Shown here piece after piece: positions 1 to 7,200 of a stretch of DNA of 7,870 nucleotides (within the stretch, counting starts at the first letter, position 1; each line of letters starts with the position of its first letter). The notes beneath the pieces were generated by a model, which was not told the origin of the DNA, made no database searches, and was given only the letters and a program-made list of their open reading frames with translations. The position numbers and the translations under genes were made by a program. This stretch comes from Chlorobiota bacterium (GTDB lineage: Bacteria; Bacteroidota; Bacteroidia; Flavobacteriales; Flavobacteriaceae): positions 1 through 7,870 of the forward strand of contig JAADHG010000023.1 in the NCBI GenBank assembly GCA_013151975.1. Reading direction: 5' to 3'.

Positions 1-10
1 TTAATAATTG

Positions 11-35
11 CTTGTATCTCGCAAATTGATACAAG
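11..35. promoter_or_regulatory. Perfect inverted repeat upstream of the beta-helix gene
   Basis: CTTGTATC at 11-18 is repeated as its exact reverse complement GATACAAG at 28-35, with a 9-base spacer. It ends 50 bases before the start codon at 86. It could be an operator for a dimeric regulator or a hairpin in the leader RNA. No T-run follows the right arm, so it is not a typical intrinsic terminator for a gene further left. An 8-bp palindrome can arise by chance in AT-rich DNA, so its function is uncertain. Confidence 0.3.
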
Positions 36-85
36 ACTAACAGATATTAATAATACATATAAACATTAACAATTAAAACAAACAC

Positions 86-1420
86 ATGAAAAAACTGATT
101 ACAATACTATGTTTTTTATTTTTAACGACTATGCTATCCTTTAGCCAAAATACATCTAAAAAATTCACTAAAAAAGGAAGAGAATGGTATGTTAGTAAGA
201 ACACAGGGTCAGGACAATTAGGCACCAAAGAACGTCCTGCCAAAGACTTAGGAAATATTATTCATAAACTACAGCCCAATGATGTTATTTATATAGCAGA
301 AGGTGTCTATTTAAGTAAAGGGAAAAGAGGTGCCGACGAAATTAATGTTCCAGTTAAAATTTATGGAGGTTATGACACTACATTTACCATAAGAGACCCT
401 TGGGATACTTATAAAACAATTTTTACAGGTACAAACGAGTATATGAAACTTACTAACCCAAGGTTATATATTCGAACAGATCAGCAACGAGAAGCTAATG
501 GGCAACTTTCTCAAGGTTCTGAAATTATAGTTGACGGAATTATTATAGACAATGGTCCAAGAAACAGATATCATAAAAATAAAAATCTTGCTATTAGACG
601 TAAAGCAAGTCCAAAAAACGGGCAAAACCCTTCTCCAGAATCTGGAGGTATTGTTATAGTAGGGAGCAAGTACACCAATATTGCTGTTTTAAATTGTGTG
701 GTTATGAATACAGCTCCTACCGAAGGTGCTATTTCATTACGTGTATTTAAAGGTGGAAAAGGAATTATTCAAAATAATTTCTGTATTAATAATACAGGTT
801 ATGGAATACATGCAAGATCTGGTTACGCTGGAAACGATAAAAATTTAGTACCATCTTTTACCATTAAAAACAATACTGTGTTATTTACTTGGAAACATGA
901 TCCTATTGCGTCTTATGGTGGAAATGCCTTAGCCTTAGACCAAAACATTACAGCAATTATAGAAAATAATACGTTTGCTTTTGCACATAAAGGAGGCATT
1001 TATAATAAAGGTGCTAACATTATTTTAAACAATAACCTTTTTACAGGAAACTCTAAATACGATTATAAAGAGCGCAATGCAACAATGGTTGTTGAAGATA
1101 TTTTAGATGAAGCTGAAAAAATAGACCCAAACAGCGACGGAAACGAATCTGTACTCATAAAAATTCCTGTGGCAGAACGATGGGCAAATATCTATGGAAA
1201 TAGAGTCGAATTAAGAAGAGAAGATGTTGATGCTGCTGTAAGTGTAACTAACTCTGGTGCTAACCAACTAAGAAGTATGCTAGGACTAAATATACAAGGC
1301 AATAGTGTAAATATGGATGCTGAAATATTTTTACCACTAATAACTATTGAAGAAGCACTGCCAGCAGGACAATTTCCGTGGAATGGTAAAGGATGTACAA
1401 TCCCAAAAGAAAAACAATAA
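86..1420 (+). CDS. Secreted right-handed parallel beta-helix protein
   Basis: This 444-residue protein has a signal peptide (basic K2-K3, hydrophobic residues 4-19, likely cleavage after S20 before Q21). Residues 33-75 start with W-Y-V-S and continue to 'NDVIYIAEGVYL', the usual opening of secreted pectate-lyase-like/DUF1565-type beta-helix proteins. Residues about 145-320 form the helix core, with N-N ladders recurring at 227-236, 259-267, 291-299 and 312-320. After about residue 325 the pattern is lost; an acidic stretch with D-P-N-S-D-G-N (347-353) leads into a C-terminal part of unclear fold. Proteins of this fold often bind or cleave polysaccharides, but I recognise no catalytic motif, and no SusC/SusD or glycoside hydrolase genes lie nearby. 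No sorting domain is evident at the C-terminus, so it is probably periplasmic or released. Substrate and activity are unknown. The start is fixed by the signal peptide and the A-rich leader. Confidence 0.85.
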   Translation: MKKLITILCFLFLTTMLSFSQNTSKKFTKKGREWYVSKNTGSGQLGTKERPAKDLGNIIHKLQPNDVIYIAEGVYLSKGKRGADEINVPVKIYGGYDTTFTIRDPWDTYKTIFTGTNEYMKLTNPRLYIRTDQQREANGQLSQGSEIIVDGIIIDNGPRNRYHKNKNLAIRRKASPKNGQNPSPESGGIVIVGSKYTNIAVLNCVVMNTAPTEGAISLRVFKGGKGIIQNNFCINNTGYGIHARSGYAGNDKNLVPSFTIKNNTVLFTWKHDPIASYGGNALALDQNITAIIENNTFAFAHKGGIYNKGANIILNNNLFTGNSKYDYKERNATMVVEDILDEAEKIDPNSDGNESVLIKIPVAERWANIYGNRVELRREDVDAAVSVTNSGANQLRSMLGLNIQGNSVNMDAEIFLPLITIEEALPAGQFPWNGKGCTIPKEKQ

Positions 1421-1488
1421 AATAAACCTATAAAATCAAAAATATTAAAATTAATGTCAATCATTATTAACCCATAAACCTTTAACTC

Positions 1489-1878
1489 ATGAAAAAAATA
1501 GTTTACCCTTTGCTAGCCCTTTATATCACTTTACTTGTAGGATGTAACACTAATGGAAAAGAAAAAACATTTAACGGTGTTCAGCTTTTTTACACCTCAG
1601 TAATTACAGAAGCTGAAGCCGATAGACTAGGTGCTTTTTTAATTGATTCAGAATTTGCTAACGGAGAAGACAAAACTGTTCAAATAACAAAAAATGGAAA
1701 TACCTATGCATTCAGAATGGTTGTAAAAAAAGGAATTGAAAACGACCATGAGTATGCTCAAATATTTAAACAAGTTGCCGCTGAGATTTCAAAAAATGTT
1801 TTTGATAATGCTCCCGTTGACTTGCATGCCTGTGATGAGTATCTCAATACGCTTCGGGTTTATATAATGGTAGATTAA
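1489..1878 (+). CDS. Small predicted lipoprotein, unknown function
   Basis: The protein has 129 residues. K2-K3, a hydrophobic stretch (4-17) and the lipobox L16-V17-G18-C19 mark it as a lipoprotein, with C19 as the lipidated residue. The mature part is about 110 residues and looks like a compact alpha/beta domain: 'GVQLFYTSVITEAEADRLGAFL' is strand then helix, 'TVQITKNGNTYAFRMVV' a beta hairpin, 'EYAQIFKQVAAEIS' a helix, and a last segment contains C115, shortly before the terminal strand 'LRVYIMV'. Similar small domains occur in many flavobacterial hypothetical proteins as far as I recall, but I know no function. It follows the beta-helix gene by 68 bases with no clear terminator between, so the two may be co-transcribed. 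The lipobox supports the chosen start. Confidence 0.8.
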   Translation: MKKIVYPLLALYITLLVGCNTNGKEKTFNGVQLFYTSVITEAEADRLGAFLIDSEFANGEDKTVQITKNGNTYAFRMVVKKGIENDHEYAQIFKQVAAEISKNVFDNAPVDLHACDEYLNTLRVYIMVD

Positions 1879-1983
1879 GTTAATTACCACAGGAAAGACC
1901 AGACCGCATAAAAAAGAAAACCTTAATCATTTCTGTAAAGATTACGTAGTTCGAGAACAAAAACTAGATAAAAACTAAAACAA

Positions 1984-2337
1984 ATGAAAATAAAAATTAA
2001 AGAAAACGTATTAACTCGAGATGAGTTAAAGAGAACACTATCAGAAAAATTAAATGATAAGTACAATCTTTCTTATAGAGGAAAATATATGATTGTAGTT
2101 GCAAAGACCAAAATAATAGGCTGCACTGTTATGATTCATAAAAATAATATTCTTGTTAATGGAAACTTTTCAACTATGAAAGCACAAATTATTTTTACTC
2201 TTCTTGTTGTGCTTTTAGGCTTTGTAATCCCCATTTTAGTTTACTTTTTAGTATTTCACAAAAAAATGAAAGTTGTTGAAAAGGAGGTAGCAGAAGTTTT
2301 AAAAAACAATTATAAAGAGTTAATCCTAGAACAATAA
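1984..2337 (+). CDS. Single-pass membrane protein, unknown function
   Basis: The protein has 117 residues. An N-terminal soluble part (1-64) is rich in Lys and Asn, with a helix-like stretch at 11-26 followed by strand-like 'YMIVVAKTKIIGCTVMIHKNNILVNG'. One strong hydrophobic segment at about 68-91 is followed by a basic, heptad-like tail (92-117, starting H-K-K-M-K), which suggests that the tail is cytoplasmic. There is no signal peptide. It is the first gene of a tight cluster: the next start codon lies 10 bases after its stop. I do not recognise the family. The start at 1984 follows the A-rich leader typical of this window and has no Shine-Dalgarno sequence. The coding frame is clean and the product is credible, but the role is unknown. 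Confidence 0.72.
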   Translation: MKIKIKENVLTRDELKRTLSEKLNDKYNLSYRGKYMIVVAKTKIIGCTVMIHKNNILVNGNFSTMKAQIIFTLLVVLLGFVIPILVYFLVFHKKMKVVEKEVAEVLKNNYKELILEQ

Positions 2338-2347
2338 AAGCAAGCAG

Positions 2348-3031
2348 ATGAAATTAATTAAATTATTATTATTTGCCATTTTAATGGTTGGTTGTGCTTC
2401 TGAAACACAACAAAAAGGATTGGATGAAGTTGCACAAATTTACGATGCAAAAGTTTCGTATTCTAAAGGATTTAGCTCATCACTAGGAAAAAAAACAGTA
2501 AAGCGATTTAATATAAAACTATCCGATAGTAAATTATTAGACAGTCTTCCTATAGGGGAAACATCTGCAAATATTGCACTTACTGTATTTAAAAATTTTG
2601 ATGACGATGAAAAAAGTAGTTATACAGAAATCTACACAGAATTTATTAACTCTAAACAAGACACTCTTAGATATACGTTTCCTGTATCGTTAATGAAAAC
2701 TCTTTTACCAAAAACAAAAGGGTTTACTGTTTTTTCAGAAGGTATAAAAAACGGAACTTTTCAAGACATAGAAAACTTTAAAAACAAAAATGATTTATCA
2801 CAAAATCTTGCTAAATTTTTAAGTGATTATACCAGTAAACTCAATAAAAGTTACGGAAGAATAACAACATATAAACTCTTTGGATTAGACGAAGTAAAAG
2901 GCAATAAAAGAACATTAGTACGATATATAGGATATTTTACATTTATAAGTGGTAAGAAAATTACCTATTCTGTAGCCGTAGATATGGCTGTTGGCAAAGA
3001 CGAGATTGTAGGTTTTAGAATCTTTGAATAA
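2348..3031 (+). CDS. Predicted lipoprotein, unknown function
   Basis: This 227-residue protein opens with K2, K5 and a hydrophobic stretch to M13-V14-G15-C16, a good lipobox, so it should be anchored in the outer or inner membrane by C16. The mature part has two regions. Residues about 24-130 contain strand-like segments and an acidic patch at 84-88 (D-D-D-E-K with F83 before). Residues about 148-227 begin with a helix ('LAKFLSDYTSKLNK') and end in a beta sheet ('LVRYIGYFTFISGKKITYSVAVDM...EIVGFRIF'). That helix-plus-sheet order is reminiscent of cystatin/NTF2-like folds seen in small lipoproteins, but this is inference from pattern only. It lies 10 bases after the preceding membrane-protein gene and 12 bases before the next, so it is probably part of a three-gene operon. 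Confidence 0.8.
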   Translation: MKLIKLLLFAILMVGCASETQQKGLDEVAQIYDAKVSYSKGFSSSLGKKTVKRFNIKLSDSKLLDSLPIGETSANIALTVFKNFDDDEKSSYTEIYTEFINSKQDTLRYTFPVSLMKTLLPKTKGFTVFSEGIKNGTFQDIENFKNKNDLSQNLAKFLSDYTSKLNKSYGRITTYKLFGLDEVKGNKRTLVRYIGYFTFISGKKITYSVAVDMAVGKDEIVGFRIFE

Positions 3032-3043
3032 GAAATTTATAAA

Positions 3044-3547
3044 ATGAGTTTTCAAAACATTATTATAGACCAAAAAACTCCTAGAGATATAATTTTATTT
3101 ACATCTTCTTTTTCTAAAGGCTTAAAAATGTATCGTTTTTTTGGTTACTTTTTTTTAATAGGAAGCATTTTTTTAATAACAATAGCAATATTTAAATTTA
3201 AAATGTTTTTTCCAGGTTTTATATTTATTGCAATTGCTGTTGGTGCATTTTTTATGATAAAAAAAGTAACTACCAAAATTAAAAACAGAAAAGAAACTTT
3301 TATAAATGGTAGTATTATTAATGCCAAAGTAATAACACATGGTAAAGCATTTAATTTTTTAAAATCTACACCAGATTATACTATTACAGTTTTTGATGCA
3401 GAGAACAAAGTTTCCATAAGGTTAGTTTTTAAAAATAAATCTATTTGGGAAGAGTGTCCTATTGACAAAACATTAACTGGTCTCTTACATAATAACAATT
3501 ATTTTTTTGCTGAAGAATTAGGTGAAAAGTTTAAAGCTGAAAACTAA
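3044..3547 (+). CDS. Two-pass membrane protein with soluble C-terminal domain
   Basis: The protein has 167 residues. A short N-terminal region (1-28) precedes two hydrophobic segments at about 30-50 and 54-72, separated by a short K-F-K-M turn. A strongly basic stretch follows (K73 to K83), which by the positive-inside rule places the C-terminal domain in the cytoplasm. Residues about 85-165 look like a small beta-rich domain ('GSIINAKVITHG', 'DYTITVFD', 'VSIRLVFKN'), an arrangement that resembles DUF3592-type membrane proteins, but I cannot confirm family membership. It is the third gene of the 1984-3547 cluster, starting 12 bases after the lipoprotein stop, so it may act with that lipoprotein at the envelope. 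Function is unknown. Confidence 0.75.
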   Translation: MSFQNIIIDQKTPRDIILFTSSFSKGLKMYRFFGYFFLIGSIFLITIAIFKFKMFFPGFIFIAIAVGAFFMIKKVTTKIKNRKETFINGSIINAKVITHGKAFNFLKSTPDYTITVFDAENKVSIRLVFKNKSIWEECPIDKTLTGLLHNNNYFFAEELGEKFKAEN

Positions 3548-3622
3548 TACAAATCTATAGAATGAAACAAATCTATCATCATATAATAACTTCAAATATT
3601 AACAATTAAAATCTTTTAAATC

Positions 3623-4072
3623 ATGAAAAAATCAAACATTATTTTAATTATCACATTTTGTTTTCTTATGCCTTTTAGCGTAATATCACAAACAAAAAAA
3701 AGCAATAATCAATTAATTTGGAATGTATTAAATAAAGATAAAAGTGTTACAAAATCCTTTAAAGAAGGAATGGCACAAGTATCTAAAAACCTTGAAAATT
3801 GCAACCCTTGGATTGATGTCTCTTCTATTCAATGCAGAAAAGTTGTTGATCCATGGAGTACAAACAACGATAAACTAAATCCAAAACAACGACAAATTAG
3901 TGCTGTAAAAAATCTTGAAAAAGCAATACTACAAGGCAAAGGAGGAAAAGCATTGCCAAAAAAACTGGTGGCTACAGCACAAAAAAAGCATCCTGGGTAC
4001 ACACAAAATGCTATGTCATCTCGTTTTAAAATGTATGTTAAACAAATGGAATGGGTACATGAAGATGAGTAG
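3623..4072 (+). CDS. Small secreted protein, unknown function
   Basis: This 149-residue protein has a signal peptide: basic K2-K3, a hydrophobic core at about 5-20 and probable cleavage after S22 before Q23. The mature part of about 127 residues is basic and probably mostly helical. It carries two cysteines, C60 and C71, which flank 'NPWIDVSSIQ' and could form one disulfide in the periplasm. A second W appears in 'DPWST' (76-80), and the C-terminus has 'QMEWVHEDE'. I recognise no family. It follows the membrane-protein gene by 75 bases and has an ATTAACAATTAAAA leader similar to that of the first gene in the window. A strong terminator begins 40 bases after its stop, so it is the last gene of its transcription unit. 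Confidence 0.75.
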   Translation: MKKSNIILIITFCFLMPFSVISQTKKSNNQLIWNVLNKDKSVTKSFKEGMAQVSKNLENCNPWIDVSSIQCRKVVDPWSTNNDKLNPKQRQISAVKNLEKAILQGKGGKALPKKLVATAQKKHPGYTQNAMSSRFKMYVKQMEWVHEDE

Positions 4073-4111
4073 TAAGCATTCATAAGTTTTATTTTAAAGC
4101 AATCTCCACAA

Positions 4112-4143
4112 TTTAAAACCTAGGGTTTTCCCTAGGTTTTAAA
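4112..4143 (+). terminator. Intrinsic terminator hairpin
   Basis: TTTAAAACCTAGGG (4112-4125) and CCCTAGGTTTTAAA (4130-4143) are perfect reverse complements around a TTTT loop, which gives a 14-bp stem. The right arm carries its own T-run at 4137-4140 and the left arm an A-run at 4115-4118, so the structure could stop transcription from either direction. It lies 40 bases after the stop of the small secreted protein and 87 bases before the start of the repeat protein, and so separates the two transcription units. Confidence 0.82.
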
Positions 4144-4169
4144 AACTAGGTAAACACCTGATGTTTGGC

Positions 4170-4202
4170 TTTGATAAAATATGGAGTTTAGCAATAAATT
4201 TT
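4170..4202 (+). promoter_or_regulatory. Possible Bacteroidetes-type promoter for the repeat protein
   Basis: TTTG at 4170-4173 and TAAATTTT at 4195-4202 are separated by 21 bases. They resemble the -33 TTTG and -7 TAnnTTTG elements known from Bacteroidetes, except that the last G of the -7 element is T. Transcription would start near 4209, giving a leader of roughly 20 bases before the ATG at 4231. The position just after a terminator and before a new gene fits. The motifs are short and AT-rich, so this is tentative. Confidence 0.35.
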
Positions 4203-4230
4203 ATTACTCTAATTTCTTAATGCAGATACT

Positions 4231-7200
4231 ATGAAAAAAATTACACTCTTACTCGTTTTATGTTGTTTTACAGCTACTATACTTAATGCACAAATTACAG
4301 CTATACCAGACGCCAATTTTGAACAAGCACTTATAGATTTGGGAATTGATAGTAGTGGTGTTTTAGATGGTTCTGTATTTACCAATGATATTAATACAGT
4401 AACAGTACTAATTGTAATCAATAAAAACATTGCAGACTTAACAGGTATTGAAGATTTTGCTGCTTTAACCACATTGAATTGTAGAAATAACCAAATAGTT
4501 AATTTAGATTTATCACAAAATTTAGTTTTAGAAACATTGATTTGTGAAATAAACCAACTTACTAGTTTAGATATAAGTAATAGCTTACTAATAACAGATT
4601 TAAATTGTAGTAATAATATGCTTACTAATTTAGATTTGTCACAGCATTCTCTATTACAAACTGTAAGGTTTCATTTTAATAATTTCACCAACTTTGATAT
4701 AAGAAATGGCAATAACACAAGCATAACTAGTTTTGTTGGCTCATCTAACCCATTGCTTACTTGTATTTTTGTAGATAGTGCAACTTATAGTTGGGCAAAT
4801 TGGCCAAATAGAGATCCTGCATCTAATTATGTAGAAACTCAAGCACAATGCAATCCTTTTGTAACCTATGTGCCAGACGATAATTTTGAACAAGCTTTAA
4901 TAGATTTAGGCTATGACAATTTTTTAGATGACTATGTTAATACTTCAGCCATAAATACTGTTACTACTTTAAGTATCGGTAATTTAGGTATTAATGACCT
5001 TACAGGTATTGAGGATTTTATAGCTTTAGAAACTTTAAACTGTTCCTATAATAATCTTAGCAGTTTAGATGTGAGTAATGCACCTAATTTATTACAACTC
5101 TTTTGTTTTAATAATAATCTTACCTCATTGGATGTTACAAATAATCCGGCTTTACAATGGTTAGATTGTAAATTTAATAACCTAAACACTTTAGATGTAA
5201 GTAACAATACACTTTTAGAAAGAATTGATTTTCAAGACAACAACCTCACAACTTTAAATATAAGTTGGAGTTCCGCTTTAGACCAAGTAAGAGTACAAAA
5301 TAATCAGCTTATTACTTTAGATGTTAGGAGTGGAGCAAATACAAATATTACAATTTTTGATACTACTGGCAATCCAACACTTAACTGTATTTTTGTTGAT
5401 AATGCTGCATATAGTATAGCAAATTGGACAAATATTGATGCTACATCTACTTTTGTTGAAAACCAAGCGCAATGTGATGGATTAAATATTTATATACCAG
5501 ACGATAACTTTGAACAAGCCTTAATAGATTTAGGTTATGATGCTGGTCCATTAGATGATTTTGTTTTAAAATCGAGCATCAGTACAATAACAACTTTAAA
5601 TCTATCATCAAAAAATATAGTTGATTTTACAGGTATTGAGGCTTTTGGAACTTTAGAAAACCTTAATATAAGTCAAAACCCAATTACACAAAGCACAACA
5701 TTTAATATTAATTACCTTACCGCTTTAAGAATCTTAAATTGTTCTAATAGTCAATTAACAAGTCTTGATGTAAGTGATAATACAGCTTTAACCAATTTAA
5801 AGTGTAACAATAACCAATTAGCAAGCTTAGATGTAACTCAAAATACGGCTTTAACACTTTTATGGTGTCATAACAATCAACTTTCAAGTTTAGATGTTTC
5901 TCAAAACACGGTTCTATCTCAATTGTATTGTAGTACAAACTCATTAACAACTTTAGATGTAACCCAAAATACAGTTTTGAATGAATTACGATGCCAAGTA
6001 AATTTGTTAACAAGTATGGATGTTTCTCAAAACACCTCTTTAGTAGAGTTGTGGTGTAGAGATAATCAAATAACAAGTTTAGACCTTTCGCAAAACGTAA
6101 GTTTAGCAAAACTGATTTGTAACGACAACCAACTTACAAACCTCAATATAAAAAATGGAAATAATACAGCTATAACAAATGCAAATTTCAATGCAACAAA
6201 TAATCCAAGTCTTACTTGCATTAATGTAGATGACGATGCTTATTCTAATACAAATTGGACTAATATTGATGCACAATCTGGTTTTAGCACAGATTGTAGT
6301 GCAACAACCTACGTACCAGATAATAATTTTGAACAAGCCTTAATAGATCTAGGCTATGATACTGTTTTAGACGATTATGTACTTACATTTACTATTAGTA
6401 ATATTACCTCACTAGATATAAGTAATAAGAATATTTCAGATCTTACAGGTATAGAAGATTTTACATCATTAGTATTTTTTGATTGTTATACAAACCAAAT
6501 AAGTAATATAGATGTTAGTAATAGTTCTGCTTTGGTACAATTAAAATGTGGTACTAATCAACTTACTAGTTTAGATTTGTCTAATAACACCAATTTAACT
6601 ATACTTAATTGCTTTAATAATCAGCTTACAAGTCTTGATGTAAAAAATGGAAATAATACTAATGTTACATTTTTTAAGGCAGATAACAACCCAAACTTAA
6701 CCTGTATAAATGTAGATGACATTACTTATTCAACTACAAATTGGACAAACATTGATGCACAAACCCATTTTAGTACCAATTGTAGTGCTGAAACTTATGT
6801 GCCAGACGATAACTTTGAGCAAGCTCTTATAGATTTGGGTTATGACGATGTACTTAATGACTATGTGGTTACTGCTAATATTAATACAATTACGACTTTA
6901 AATGTTTCGTCAAAAACTATTTCAGATTTAACAGGTATTGAAGGTTTTACTGCTTTAGAAGATTTATTTTGCAATACAAATCTACTCACTAGTTTAGATG
7001 TAAGTAATAATACAGCATTAAAATTATTATACTCATATAGTAATCAACTTACGAGTTTAAATTTGAGTAACAATACTGCATTAATTAATTTAAATTGTAA
7101 TAGTAATCAGATTACTAGTTTAGATGTAAGCAATAGTTTAAGTTTAGAATTATTAAGTTGCAATTCTAATCAAATCAATAATATAGACGTATCCAACAAT

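Noticed and set aside
1192..1464. Open frame on the - strand over the end of the beta-helix gene
   Set aside because: It is largely antisense to a well-supported gene and has a cysteine- and serine-rich composition typical of an antisense shadow.
1441..1470. Weak inverted repeat TAATG/CATTA between the first two genes
   Set aside because: A five-base AT-only stem is expected by chance in this sequence and has no T-run after it, so it is not called as a terminator.
3145..3327. Hydrophobic open frame on the - strand
   Set aside because: Antisense to the two membrane segments of the 3044-3547 gene; its hydrophobicity mirrors the T/A-rich sense codons.
4160..4167. GATGTTTG as a -7 promoter element
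   Set aside because: It resembles TAnnTTTG but lacks the first T, and no TTG lies at a suitable distance upstream. The pair at 4170-4202 fits better.
3829..4472. Open frames on the - strand (3829-4083 and 4209-4472)
   Set aside because: They lie opposite the small secreted protein and the start of the repeat protein, both of which have signal peptides and proper leaders on the + strand.
5744..6336. Open frames on the - strand (5744-6109 and 6103-6336)
   Set aside because: They lie opposite the leucine-rich units and are periodic only because the sense repeats are. No sensible start context, domain or independent composition; they are antisense shadows.
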